A stretch of DNA of 64,000 nucleotides from Candidatus Panguiarchaeum symbiosum. GTDB lineage: Archaea > Asgardarchaeota > Njordarchaeia > Njordarchaeales > Panguiarchaeaceae. The position numbers and the translations under genes were made by a program. The notes below the pieces were generated by a model. The model saw nothing but the letters and a program-made list of their open reading frames with translations. It was not told where the DNA came from and ran no database searches. Numbering within the stretch: position 1 is the stretch's first letter; every line of letters begins with the position of its first letter. Below are positions 39,596-49,731 of the stretch, one piece after another. The DNA is taken from contig JANJXX010000002.1 in NCBI GenBank assembly GCA_024720975.1, forward strand, positions 1-64,000, written 5' to 3'.

Positions 39596-39859
39596 CTACT
39601 TTTCTTCGCCTTTAGATTTGTACTCGAGGAATGGAAATACTATGAAAATGACTACGTCCCCTCGCACTACTACATGTCCCAGAGACTTAAACGAGCCATC
39701 ATCTAGTATTTGCTGCGCATCACCTAGAGTTAAATTCAAGTGAACATCAAAACCCTTCAATTTGCCTCTTATGTACTTATTTCCCTTGACTTTAACAACA
39801 ACATTATTTTCTAGGGACCAAACGAGTGCCTCTTTAGGCTTTAATGCTGCTTCCGACAT
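39596..39859 (-). CDS. Sm-like (LSm) RNA-binding protein
   Basis: VVVKVKGNKYIRGKLKGFDVHLNLTLGDA...VVRGDVVIFI; adjacent to L37e as in other archaea. Confidence 0.96.
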   Translation of the reverse strand: MSEAALKPKEALVWSLENNVVVKVKGNKYIRGKLKGFDVHLNLTLGDAQQILDDGSFKSLGHVVVRGDVVIFIVFPFLEYKSKGEEK

Positions 39860-39924
39860 TTTAAGACCCTTTGTATAATTGGATACTCAATTATGGATTA
39901 AAGCCACTACCTTAAGACCCTTAA

Positions 39925-41178
39925 TCAAACAATGAAATTAAATGCAAAAATTGTTAATATAACCACAGAGATTATCAAGAGTATTCGAAAGCCAAGTTTA
40001 CCATAATTTTCTATAAACACAGAGGCTAACCAATTAAAGCCATCTAGAAAGAATATCGGAAGTGAATTTACGACAAATATTAAGAACTCCAACATCGAAT
40101 TTATTAGAAGGAAGTAAACTATGTCAAACATCATACTGTCACTTATTAACGAAAAATTGCTTTTGATGTACTGTTGCATTAGAATACCTATGTATGGTTT
40201 GCCATTTTCCTCGGCTAGCACGATGTAAAATGTTTTTTCTAATCCCGCCCGTAGAACTGTTATTGATATATTGTCACCAGGACGAAATCTTAGAAGGACC
40301 TCTTGAAATTCTTTAATCGTCCTAACACGTTGCTCTGCTAACCTTATTATTATATCCTCTACCTGGAGACCATAAATGTACGCTGGACTGTTGTTATCTA
40401 CAGCCAAAATCTTAATGCCGTATTCCTCGTAAACCCCAGTGAGCTTAAAACTATATAATGTGCCTGCAAATGCAAGCATCAAGATTATGTTTGCAAAAAC
40501 ACCAGCAGCGACGATTTTCCTAAACTTTTTTAGCAATGCTTTACTGTTCGTTTTAAGCGACACTTCTTCCTCTGAGCTTGACTTGTTACTTTTAACTTCA
40601 CTAGTGGCGCTGCTTTTAGTATATCTGTCCAACACTTGTTGGAGCTCATCTTCTATATCTAGCTCAACGAAACCCCCACCAAAGCCGATTGATATCAGTA
40701 ATCCTGCAGATTTTATCCTCTTATCTTCTGCCACAGCAACAGCGCCATGGAAAATCTCATGCGTTATCACTGCTATGGCGAAGCCAAGGAATATGATGAT
40801 TAGAAATTTGCCTAGTGGTATGGTTATGAAGGGAATAACTAACTCAAATCTAGATCCTATTGGTAGACCCATGAACTCCATGTAAAAGTTTGTGAATAGG
40901 GCAATAGTGTTGATTGAAATGTAGGAGATACTTAGTGTCATTATAAACGGAAAAGTTCGATTAGCGACCGAACCAAGATATTTCCAAAAGTCTTTATATT
41001 TTATTCCAACATATTCAATGAACTTTTTGAATTTATCACTTTGATAGACTACGATAAGAGGATAAATCTTTAAACGCCCCCTATTCTGTTTGAATTTCTT
41101 CCAGATTATTGATAATGCTATCCAGGTGACAACGAGCAAAATTACTGGATGAATGCCATTAACTAATTTTTCGCTCAT
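39925..41178 (-). CDS. M50 family site-2 protease with PDZ domain
   Basis: VITHEIFHGAVAVAE (HExxH), NSPAYIYGLQVEDIIIRLAEQRV, LPIFFLDGFN. Confidence 0.93.
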   Translation of the reverse strand: MSEKLVNGIHPVILLVVTWIALSIIWKKFKQNRGRLKIYPLIVVYQSDKFKKFIEYVGIKYKDFWKYLGSVANRTFPFIMTLSISYISINTIALFTNFYMEFMGLPIGSRFELVIPFITIPLGKFLIIIFLGFAIAVITHEIFHGAVAVAEDKRIKSAGLLISIGFGGGFVELDIEDELQQVLDRYTKSSATSEVKSNKSSSEEEVSLKTNSKALLKKFRKIVAAGVFANIILMLAFAGTLYSFKLTGVYEEYGIKILAVDNNSPAYIYGLQVEDIIIRLAEQRVRTIKEFQEVLLRFRPGDNISITVLRAGLEKTFYIVLAEENGKPYIGILMQQYIKSNFSLISDSMMFDIVYFLLINSMLEFLIFVVNSLPIFFLDGFNWLASVFIENYGKLGFRILLIISVVILTIFAFNFIV

Positions 41179-41181
41179 TCG

Positions 41182-42249
41182 TTAGCGCCTAATAACGGCT
41201 CGTGCCTGCATAAGGATGTTGGTTACAGTCAACAGCTTACACGCTTCAGCGACATTAAGTATCTCTTGAAGTACTAAATCTGAGACAAATTCTATTGTGC
41301 GATCCAAAACTATCTGAGCGAATTTTTTGTTAGAAAGCTCCTGGATTATTGTTGCAAAGACTTCTGAGTTTGATATGAAGTATGCCATTATCGGATTTTT
41401 ATGTATGTCAAAGACTCCGCTAAAGTTCTTGGCTAACAGATCGAGTATTAATTCCTGGATTCTTGTAGGAACATCAAAATTGTGGAGTATTAACCATCGT
41501 GCGGCCACTAGAATTCTCTTTAATACCATGCTTTCGAAGTTCTCGCTAATCTTATTGATATCATGTTCGTTTAATCCTTCTCTTAAGAGAGCCTTTGATC
41601 TGGCTATAATATCATACGTATATATACTTTCCATATCCTGATCAATCTTGAGCGATATATCTCTGAGATTGCTTACTAAAGGAAGCAACAAGTTTTGTAC
41701 ATTTTCATATGAAAGTTTATTGAATGCTGCCCAGGCAGCGTCCATTATCGGCACTAGGAACTCTACTTTCAGTGATTCTATGTCTACTTTGGATATCACC
41801 CTAAGTAAAAAGTTTAATCCCCTTAGCAATACTGTCATACCTATTCCTTTAATTCCGGCTAGAGCTTCCAATGCCCTTGCTGTGGGGTATATGATGCCGA
41901 AGTATAAATCGTCGTCCAATACTATTGGACTTCCCGTCTGTAGATCATCTGCACGGTTATCAGATGTTAAAATCCAGGCACCATCTAGAGGGTCTGTAGA
42001 TGGTTGTGCTAGTCTACTTTTTCTTTGTAGTGAGAGAAGATGATTAAGCACAAAGCTTAAGAAGTTAGAGACATTGGGCACCTCCATAAGATATCTCAAT
42101 GCTAGTATTAGAAAGTTAGTCGTTGCAAGCTTTTCTTGGATTGCATCCTCAGCGTCGTTATTTTTGAAGAATTTCCTGTAGATTAAGTAGTCAAGGAACT
42201 CAGCCAGTGTGGAAGTGGCTAATTTGACGATCGTACGTTCACGTGCTAT
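41182..42249 (-). CDS. Hypothetical helical protein; frame extends 50 codons upstream of the called TTG start to an ATA
   Basis: Track ORF 41182..42099; upstream in-frame ARERTIVKLATSTLAEFLDYLIYRKFFKNNDAEDAIQEKLATTNFLILA; ATA 6 nt after GGTGG. Confidence 0.6.
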   Translation of the reverse strand: MARERTIVKLATSTLAEFLDYLIYRKFFKNNDAEDAIQEKLATTNFLILALRYLMEVPNVSNFLSFVLNHLLSLQRKSRLAQPSTDPLDGAWILTSDNRADDLQTGSPIVLDDDLYFGIIYPTARALEALAGIKGIGMTVLLRGLNFLLRVISKVDIESLKVEFLVPIMDAAWAAFNKLSYENVQNLLLPLVSNLRDISLKIDQDMESIYTYDIIARSKALLREGLNEHDINKISENFESMVLKRILVAARWLILHNFDVPTRIQELILDLLAKNFSGVFDIHKNPIMAYFISNSEVFATIIQELSNKKFAQIVLDRTIEFVSDLVLQEILNVAEACKLLTVTNILMQARAVIRR

Positions 42250-42414
42250 TTCCGCCCACCAACTCTATCCTTCTTTAATGTTTAGTATCTTAACGCATTA
42301 TTACTATATTAGGGCCATGAGAGAATATAATGCGGTTCATGAAAGCACTGGCATGATTGCCAGCCTAAGGACTTGCTATCGCATTTGTTCATTATCCTTT
42401 GATCCCTCTTAGAG

Positions 42415-43482
42415 TTGGGTGCAAAGAGGATGACAACCCTAGAAAAAGTTAGTGGCGACCTCGAACGAATGTATGCGCAGTTTCAGATAAAACCTATGTC
42501 TGACATAGCAAGTATACTGCCACCAAATAGATACCTCGAAATGGGCATACTAATAGCTCACCGAGACCTAGACGAAGTGCTAAGAGAAAGAACCTGGGCC
42601 ATAGTCTCAGGCCGCGGTCCAAGTGGACCAATGCACTTAGGACATATTTTGGTGTTTGAGTTGGTCGCCTGGTTTCAGCGCACATTTGATGTTTACGCGT
42701 TTATTCCTTTATCGGATGATGAAAAATATGTCTTTGGTAAGATAGATGATTTGCATGACGCACATACGTGGGCCATAGATAATGCTAGGTGGATTGCTTC
42801 TCTGGGGTTTAATCCAAAGAAGACCCGCATCTACATATCTTCGACTCATCCTTGGGTTTACCGTTATTCTGTTTTTATATCGAGGTACCTAACTTTATCG
42901 ACAGTTAAAAACGCATTAGGAGCAGATGACTCTAAAAACATTGGAATCCCCTTTTACGCCGCTGTACAAATTGCACATATACTCCAACCAACAATTGATT
43001 ATGGTCTTAGAACCTTGGTTCCCATTGGTCTAGACCAGGATGTATTTATGAGACTTACCAGGGACGTTGCGGAAAAGTTGAAGTTGAAAAAACCTGCCAG
43101 TGTGTATGTGAAGTTCCTGTCTGGTTTGAAAAAGGTGCCCATGTCGAGTTCGATACCAGAAACTGCGATATACCTGACGGACGACGATTATACGATATTT
43201 AATAAAATAATGCGTGCCCATTCTGGAGGAGCTATATCAACTGTTCATCAAAGAATTCAGGGAGGAAATCCTAATGATTGTGTGATTTTTGAATGGCTTC
43301 AGGCATTCTACTTTAGAAGTAAGAGAGAGTCAGATGAGTACGCCTATATCTGCAAAACCGGCCAGATCATTTGTGGTTACGATTGCAGAATTCTCGCATA
43401 TAAGGCGATAAAGCATTATCTTGATTGGCTTCGTAGGAAATATGAAAAAACGAATCTTGAGCAATTTATCTGGAAACCTTAG
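42415..43482 (+). CDS. trpS: Tryptophanyl-tRNA synthetase
   Basis: VSGRGPSGPMHLGH; PMSSSIPETAIYLTDD (KMSKS-like); archaeal TrpRS length. Confidence 0.95.
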   Translation: MGAKRMTTLEKVSGDLERMYAQFQIKPMSDIASILPPNRYLEMGILIAHRDLDEVLRERTWAIVSGRGPSGPMHLGHILVFELVAWFQRTFDVYAFIPLSDDEKYVFGKIDDLHDAHTWAIDNARWIASLGFNPKKTRIYISSTHPWVYRYSVFISRYLTLSTVKNALGADDSKNIGIPFYAAVQIAHILQPTIDYGLRTLVPIGLDQDVFMRLTRDVAEKLKLKKPASVYVKFLSGLKKVPMSSSIPETAIYLTDDDYTIFNKIMRAHSGGAISTVHQRIQGGNPNDCVIFEWLQAFYFRSKRESDEYAYICKTGQIICGYDCRILAYKAIKHYLDWLRRKYEKTNLEQFIWKP

Positions 43483-43695
43483 GGGACACTTTATTGACAT
43501 CAATTACAAATTAACCTTTGTGTCGTTACCTAGAGAACCAAGCTTAAACTTTACCTTGCCTTAGGACAAACCCCGAGATGAATTCAATAGAAGAAACCAG
43601 ATACATTCTACTTTTACTCTTGCGCATTTATTCATACTTCGTGCTGCGCTCCGACGCCATAGGTATCCAAGAATTTCAAAGTCAAATGCGAATTT

Positions 43696-43932
43696 CTATT
43701 TTTCTTGAGTTACTATCAGCCAGGACCCTACTTTCCTTATTTTGTATTCCTTTGAGAGCTTTCTTGTAATAAATTGCAGTCCTCTTTGTCCTTTCAGCTC
43801 TTTCTTCAAGACCCTTAGACGAACAATTGCGTATGGACTATGCTTTAATTCCTGCTCGATTCTTTCCTTTAAACGCTTATATACTTGCCCTAGTAGATCA
43901 GAAAGCGAGTTCTCGTCCGATTCAGGCTCCAT
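43696..43932 (-). CDS. Hypothetical small protein
   Basis: 78 aa charged, coding-like composition; upstream of the gltX gene. Confidence 0.55.
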   Translation of the reverse strand: MEPESDENSLSDLLGQVYKRLKERIEQELKHSPYAIVRLRVLKKELKGQRGLQFITRKLSKEYKIRKVGSWLIVTQEK

Positions 43933-44057
43933 AGCTTAATTACCAATTTTAATTTGACTGGGAATAGTGTTGATATCCCCAAAAAGTTTATGATGAACAA
44001 AATTTGTGGTTCTGAATCATTCATATAATAGTCGATAACCCTAATAAATTCATGCAG

Positions 44058-45836
44058 CTATTTGTGGGCAAATGCTATGAAGATTACCTCACCTTCATTT
44101 TGAATAATACGCCCAAATCCATATCTTTCCATCTGGACATATTCACCATTCTTTAATTGCTGAGCCAGAAATTCAACGTAACCCTCCTTAATACCGCTAG
44201 GAGTTTCTACAAACGCTTTTATTGCCAGATCTCCCGCTGGAACCCAGTGAATTATTTCAACACCTCTGATAGGCTTTAAACTTAGTTGTTCTGCATAGAT
44301 GCTATTGTTCATTAGATCTATGTTTACGATTCTACAATTCATTAATCCCTTTAATCTTATAGGACTCTTCGAATCTTGAGCCCTTCGAAGCAAGTCGACA
44401 TCTTCCCTGGAGATGTATAGGTTGAGCACTTTTTTACCATCGACTGTTAACGGACGAAGTCTATACTCTCTGTAACCGGCGGCTTCATTCCCAGGTATCC
44501 ATGGATTACGCGCTAGGAAGAGGTCATCCTCTACATAGACTTTCAAAACTATTGGATCCTCGACAAAGAAGATTCTCTTGGCTATCTTTGATAGCACCTT
44601 GGAATTGAACGAATATAACGTCACGAGTGGCATATCTTTTATGTCATTCTTTGTCATACCAACGTGTTCAGCTAACATCTTTATGGCATCGGGGTGTATT
44701 CCTCTACGAATAAGCGCGCGAATTGTTACTAATGATGAATCTTCCCAGCCACTTATTTCCTTGCTTCTGAGGGCCGATCTTATGTGCCTCTTGTGTGCCG
44801 GTGCGCCTTCAAAAGTTACCATTCCATACTCAATATAGTTTATGTTCAATTTCCAGTTAAAGGCATCAGCAATGAAATTCTGGATAACTCGATTCGTTTC
44901 ATGCTCTTTAGCTCTAATAACATGAGTGATCTTTGATATGTAATGGTCCTCTATTATACACGCATAATTATAGAGCGGGTAGATTTTGTAATTGTATCCT
45001 GTGCGAGGATGAGGTACTGTCTCAATTATTCTAAGCAGAGGGGGATCTATTAAAGCAGGATTTTCTAGTTCGAGATTGGTTTTAAGACGCACTATAGCTT
45101 CTCCTTCCCGGTATTTACACTGAAGCATATTCTCCCAATAGTCAACGGTGTCCATTTTTTCCCTATGTTCGCACGGTTTTCTTCTGGCGACATTCCTCTT
45201 GAACTCTTCACTTGAGCAGAGGCATACGTAAGCTTTTCCATTCTCAAAAAGCTTGTAGGTTAACTCATAATAAATTTCAAAATGGTCTGATTCACAGACG
45301 AGCTCGTCCCAATCTAGGCCGAGGGAGCGCAGATCCTCCTGTATCCAATCATAGTATATTAGTCGAATTCTTCTTGGATCAGTATCTTCGATACGAAGTA
45401 TGAATTTACCATCATAACGCCTAGCATAATACCAGCTAAGATATGCTGCCCTCAAGATTTGTCCGAGGTGTAGGGCACCCGTTGGGGCCGGAGCAAAACG
45501 AGTGATAACTTTCCCCTTCGAGGCATTAGGGAGTTCAGGGAGACCAATCCTTGTTTTAGTGGCTTTTTCTTCTTCGATCATTTGTATGGTTATTCCATAT
45601 TCTTCCTCCATTAGTTTAACTTGCTCATCGTAGCTCAATGAGTTAACATATTCTACTATCTCGTTGACTAGAGACATTAATGCATCTCGCCTTGAGACAT
45701 CTTTTATTTCTTGCTTCAGCTCGGGTACCTCAACGAAGATTTTGTTCATAACAGCTATCTTATCAGCTTTACCCTCGTGTTCGATAGCATTTTTGAGTGC
45801 ATACTTGAATATTAAATCTCTCAGGTCTACGCTCAT
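44058..45836 (-). CDS. gltX: Glutamyl-tRNA synthetase (archaeal type)
   Basis: TRFAPAPTGALHLGQILRAAYLS...RIEDTDPRR. Confidence 0.97.
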   Translation of the reverse strand: MSVDLRDLIFKYALKNAIEHEGKADKIAVMNKIFVEVPELKQEIKDVSRRDALMSLVNEIVEYVNSLSYDEQVKLMEEEYGITIQMIEEEKATKTRIGLPELPNASKGKVITRFAPAPTGALHLGQILRAAYLSWYYARRYDGKFILRIEDTDPRRIRLIYYDWIQEDLRSLGLDWDELVCESDHFEIYYELTYKLFENGKAYVCLCSSEEFKRNVARRKPCEHREKMDTVDYWENMLQCKYREGEAIVRLKTNLELENPALIDPPLLRIIETVPHPRTGYNYKIYPLYNYACIIEDHYISKITHVIRAKEHETNRVIQNFIADAFNWKLNINYIEYGMVTFEGAPAHKRHIRSALRSKEISGWEDSSLVTIRALIRRGIHPDAIKMLAEHVGMTKNDIKDMPLVTLYSFNSKVLSKIAKRIFFVEDPIVLKVYVEDDLFLARNPWIPGNEAAGYREYRLRPLTVDGKKVLNLYISREDVDLLRRAQDSKSPIRLKGLMNCRIVNIDLMNNSIYAEQLSLKPIRGVEIIHWVPAGDLAIKAFVETPSGIKEGYVEFLAQQLKNGEYVQMERYGFGRIIQNEGEVIFIAFAHK

Positions 45837-46016
45837 TAAATTCCCCGCAACTTATACCTAATCATAACAAATATGACCCTAATTTTTAATAATTAAGAGG
45901 GATGAGCTAAATACAGGCAAATCCTTGAACACTCATGTACCAAAATAGATCCTTCGAGACTTTAAATAGAATCTGCTGTCAGATCCTTCAGGGTTTAATA
46001 AAGTGACAGTTTGAAA

Positions 46017-46091
46017 TGGGCCCGGCGGGATTTGAACCCGCGACACCCGCCTTAGAAGGGCGGCGCGCTTTCCTGGCTGCGCCACGGGCCC
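46017..46091 (-). tRNA. tRNA-Arg(TCT)
   Basis: rc GGGCCCGTGGCGCAGCCAGGAAAGCGCGCCGCCCTTCTAAGGCGGGTGTCGCGGGTTCAAATCCCGCCGGGCCCA; loop CTTCTAA. Confidence 0.96.
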
Positions 46092-46144
46092 CTATTTTCT
46101 CAACTTCTCTATAGTTATGAAAAGTAGGAATTTTTCGGAAATAT

Positions 46145-46217
46145 TAGGCCCGGCCGGATTCGAACCGGCGTCAGAGGATCCAGAGTCCCCCATGCTTGAC
46201 CGCTACACCACGGGCCT
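46145..46217 (-). tRNA. tRNA-Gln(CTG)
   Basis: rc AGGCCCGTGGTGTAGCGGTCAAGCATGGGGGACTCTGGATCCTCTGACGCCGGTTCGAATCCGGCCGGGCCTA; loop CTCTGGA. Confidence 0.95.
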
Positions 46218-46239
46218 ATAGTGTAAGTGTTAGTAGTGA

Positions 46240-46310
46240 TGCGCCGGGCGGGATTCGAACCCGCGTCACCAGCTTGGAAGGCTGGCATCCTTCCACTAGA
46301 CTACCGGCGC
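46240..46310 (-). tRNA. tRNA-Gly(TCC)
   Basis: rc GCGCCGGTAGTCTAGTGGAAGGATGCCAGCCTTCCAAGCTGGTGACGCGGGTTCGAATCCCGCCCGGCGCA; loop CTTCCAA. Confidence 0.96.
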
Positions 46311-46477
46311 ACCTAAGTACTACTCTACCTATTTTACTATTTTTTAAGATTTATCTTTGGAAGCATCAAACAGCTGTGTTCATAAACACCTAGCTATAGT
46401 CTCTAGACACTATCGTTTATCTACATCTTGAATAAGGTGGGAAACTAACAGCCCTCGGCAAGGGAATTTTGTGAAAA

Positions 46478-46806
46478 GTGTTTTTTGGATATATAGAGCT
46501 AAGGTTTTTCTCCACAATCTGGATGCAGCAAACAACAAAGACTACTTCACAAAAAGAGGTCTTTTTTGCTGTATCAGGCAAATACTCTGTACTTGGAGAA
46601 TTTTTTGCTTCAATGAAACCTTTCTATATGGTTGAAAGCGATTTAATAGACGATCCAAAGATACCAGGAGTGCCGTTGTATCTATAGGATGTTTAAAAAA
46701 CCAGAAGAAGCTTTTAGCCAAAAATGTGGCCGATGAAGAAGTGTCCTATAGATTGAATGCAGATATTGTTGTAGAAATCTACAGAATCAAACCACCCTTG
46801 ACCTAG
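46478..46806 (+). pseudogene. Frameshifted coding remnant
   Basis: EVFFAVSGKYSVLGEFFASMKPFYMVESDLIDDPKIPG in one frame, then VVSIGCLKNQKKLLAKNVADEEVSYRLNADIVVEIYRIKPPLT* in another. Confidence 0.4.
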
Positions 46807-46947
46807 AACCTCTACAACTTTCCAAATTGAAGTTAAAGGTTTCTGAAACTTCTGAATTAGGTTGAAACTACCATGCGATTCGCATAAGTAGCTTTTATAT
46901 TTAACAAAAAGCTAGGTCATTACAGATAGACAAGGTAAATGAGGATA

Positions 46948-47502
46948 TATATGAGTGAGCCAAAGAAATATAAACACCTACCCGAAAAATTTCCAACTAG
47001 AGAAGAAGTTAAGGGAATAGATGTAGACAAACTTGTCAACATGCTACTTTCAGCATTTGCTGATAAAATACTAGCCTGGTATCAATATTACGTAAGTGGA
47101 TATGCTGTCAAAGGCCATACTTCTACAGAAATAGAGGATGTATTCAAGAAGATAGCAGATGATGAGTTAAATGATCATGCGAAACTGTTAGCAGATAGAC
47201 TACAGAATTTTGATGTAGATCCACCAGACTTTAGGGATCTTTGGCATTTATCGAAATGCAGACAAACAGAGCTTCCTGAAGATCCGCATGACATAGATGG
47301 ATTCATAATTGCCAGCATATTAGCCGAAAGATGTGCTCTAGCTCATTATAGAGAGATATTCAACTACGTGTTTGGAAAAGATCCAATAACAGAAGAAATT
47401 ATAGAAGATATAATGAAGGATGAAGCTGAACATGAAACAATATTCAGGAGCTTGCTGTCGAAAGAAGGACTAAAAAGACTTGAAGAACTAGAGAAGAAGT
47501 AA
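46948..47502 (+). CDS. Dps-like / ferritin-like protein
   Basis: Four-helix ferritin-like pattern: KILAWYQYYVSGYAVKGH...DDELNDHAKLLADRL...AERCALAHYREI...DEAEHETIFRSLL; start adjusted to MSEPKK. Confidence 0.87.
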   Translation, partial: YMSEPKKYKHLPEKFPTREEVKGIDVDKLVNMLLSAFADKILAWYQYYVSGYAVKGHTSTEIEDVFKKIADDELNDHAKLLADRLQNFDVDPPDFRDLWHLSKCRQTELPEDPHDIDGFIIASILAERCALAHYREIFNYVFGKDPITEEIIEDIMKDEAEHETIFRSLLSKEGLKRLEELEKK

Positions 47503-47688
47503 ATATTATCGCCCCTATTTCTATCTCGATACATTATCTTTTAATTTTTTGAATTAGCAAGATCTACAGTATGCAAGGACTATTTTTCTATGTTTTTAAT
47601 TAGATACTCCAAAAACCCGGTAACAATAGCCAAGGTGTTTAAATCAGTACATATTGTGAGGCAGATTGGAATCCATGAAATGAACTGA

Positions 47689-48002
47689 GTATTCACCTAT
47701 TCACCACAACGCGAAAAACTCATATTAGTTGATAGAGCAGCACACACATCGCGTGAAGCAACCTCAGTCGCTCGTCTCGAGATCTACAAGCTTGAGCCAT
47801 TAAGCAGAATACACCTCATACATATAAAATTTGAGCTGTTTGTGAGTCACTTAGACCTTCTCTATTGATGAACTAAGAACTATTCTTAGAGAAAGAGGCT
47901 GGCTATATTGTGTAAGTTGTAGGAAGATTACATGCGATGAAAGCAAGCTGGAGAGGTATGCAGGGAAACATTTTATCTCTCCAGGTTTTCGTACTCAATG
48001 AA
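47689..48002 (+). pseudogene. Frameshifted coding remnant ending in a CxxC-containing segment
   Basis: VFTYSPQREKLILVDRAAHTSREATSVARLEIYKLEPLSRIHLIHIKFELFVSHLDL then +1 frame SIDELRTILRERGWLYCVSCRKITCDESKLERYAGKHFISPGFRTQ*. Confidence 0.4.
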
Positions 48003-48190
48003 TCTGTAGCTTAAGACGCTTACACAGGAGATTGGGAAATCCTCTAGGACTAACTAGAGAAAATGTTGATATCATTTTAGGGAGGTCCTCAAGGTGCTGA
48101 GTAGAGACTTCAATGATTGTACTTGCGAGAGCTTCAGCTCGTCAAAGTTTTCTTGTTATTTTTCTTGTTATAATTGATAGAGGGCATTTT

Positions 48191-48781
48191 TCAAATACAA
48201 CCGGTAGACATAGCTAATATGTATGTGTTAATATCCTCTAGAATCTTTCGTCTTATCTCCTTTCTCTGGATTTCAGACGACTGGTACGTAATTGTGTATA
48301 CTACTGTGTCTTTTCTTCTTCGAATGCTTAGAACAAGTGGATCGTCTACGTATCCTAAAACTCCTACCACCAATTTGGGTGAGTTAAGAGCCTCTTCTAC
48401 GAAGGATCTAAATTTTTTGCTTAGTAACTCCATCTTACCTATTTCATCAATGAGTAATACTTGTACGTTCGGATCCTTAAGCATTTTCATTAAATAATTC
48501 TCTACAATTCTCTCAAAACCTTCGATATTAACTCCATATTTTGATACTCTGTATGGACTCTGAATTTCTACGCTTGCTAGTATCTCCTCGGGGCCTTCTG
48601 GATATACCTTGACTTTAAACCCCCACCTCTTTCCGCTAACTCGAATTTCGGGACAAATTATACCTGAGATGCGAATCTTATCTTTCTGCAGGTCTTCTAA
48701 TATACTCATCAGGAGTGTCGATTTGCCTGACCTTGGTGGTCCTGCTATGAATATATTTTTAATCGATTGAAACAAACTCAT
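48191..48781 (-). CDS. THEP1/NTPase-1 family nucleoside triphosphatase
   Basis: NIFIAGPPRSGKSTLLMSIL; VLLIDEIGKMELLSKKFRSFVEEAL. Confidence 0.93.
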   Translation of the reverse strand: MSLFQSIKNIFIAGPPRSGKSTLLMSILEDLQKDKIRISGIICPEIRVSGKRWGFKVKVYPEGPEEILASVEIQSPYRVSKYGVNIEGFERIVENYLMKMLKDPNVQVLLIDEIGKMELLSKKFRSFVEEALNSPKLVVGVLGYVDDPLVLSIRRRKDTVVYTITYQSSEIQRKEIRRKILEDINTYILAMSTGCI

Positions 48782-48831
48782 TTGTCTACACCAAATCTTA
48801 TGATTGTATTTTTGCTAATATTGTTCTGCAG

Positions 48832-49179
48832 GTGCAAATATTGTCCGAGGAAATTAGAAGAATAGGTGCTATTTGGAAGGAGATACTTGAAAAGGGCAAG
48901 ATTTCCCTGGAGGAACTTAAGACCGTAATTAGCAAGGAGCATCCGGAAATCTTAAAATACTTTGATGAAATCATTGAAAAGCTCTTCGTGCTAGGATTCA
49001 TTAAGTATGATGGCGAAGACATAGCCCTTGATAATACCATGCCGGACGATTTAGTTGAAATGCCTTGTATCCGTTGCACTAAGGTCTCCACGTGTAAAGT
49101 AGGAGCTAAAAACGATCCCCTAAAATGCGAGAGTTTTGTTGAGTGGTTTATAAAAAAATTCTCTGAGCAATCTTTGTGA
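48832..49179 (+). CDS. Archaeal RPC34-like protein (winged helix plus putative Fe-S Cys cluster)
   Basis: 115 aa; C-terminal CIRCTKVSTCKVGAKNDPLKCESFVEWF resembles the RPC34/RPC39 cysteine cluster. Confidence 0.68.
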   Translation: MQILSEEIRRIGAIWKEILEKGKISLEELKTVISKEHPEILKYFDEIIEKLFVLGFIKYDGEDIALDNTMPDDLVEMPCIRCTKVSTCKVGAKNDPLKCESFVEWFIKKFSEQSL

Positions 49180-49185
49180 TCCAAC

Positions 49186-49731
49186 ATGGAAATTGAAATC
49201 ATTGATAGCAATACTATACGCCTGGGTGAAAACATTTTTAAGGGAGAGTCCATTCAGGGTGTCTTAGAGGTCGCCATACCAATTAATTACTTAATGTCTC
49301 TGCACTTTCTCGATATTCCCAGTAATGTGCGCATACTTACTGACGTCTCAAATTTACTCCCAAGAGATGTTCAGGAGGAATTTACATACAATATTCCATG
49401 CTCTACTGATATCCAAATATCTAGGAACGGCATATCTTACACATTTGACATTGTTCGTAGATACTACTCCAACATTGTTTCCGCTGACTTTTTTACTGAT
49501 GTTATCACTAGGATCGCATCCATGCTAGGCTTCGAAATACTAAGAAAAAGAAGCGACGTTCATTATATCTTAGTAGAATTATTCTTTAATGCACGTCTAC
49601 AGGACTCTGTTTTAGATATCGTAGAAAAAAGAATTCTCTGCTTGCTTAAGTTAGCGTATAGGTTCAACAAACACCTGAGAGAGAATATCGAGAGTTATAT
49701 CAATGAATTTCTTAGGTCAACTTTTTGCTAG
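49186..49731 (+). CDS. Hypothetical protein
   Basis: 181 aa, coding-like; directly follows the RPC34-like gene. Confidence 0.7.
   Translation: MEIEIIDSNTIRLGENIFKGESIQGVLEVAIPINYLMSLHFLDIPSNVRILTDVSNLLPRDVQEEFTYNIPCSTDIQISRNGISYTFDIVRRYYSNIVSADFFTDVITRIASMLGFEILRKRSDVHYILVELFFNARLQDSVLDIVEKRILCLLKLAYRFNKHLRENIESYINEFLRSTFC

Noticed and set aside
46196-46393. 65-aa ORF (…DAPGGIRTRVTSLEGWHPSTRLPAHLS…)
   Set aside because: Translation of tRNA-Gln/tRNA-Gly antisense; artefact
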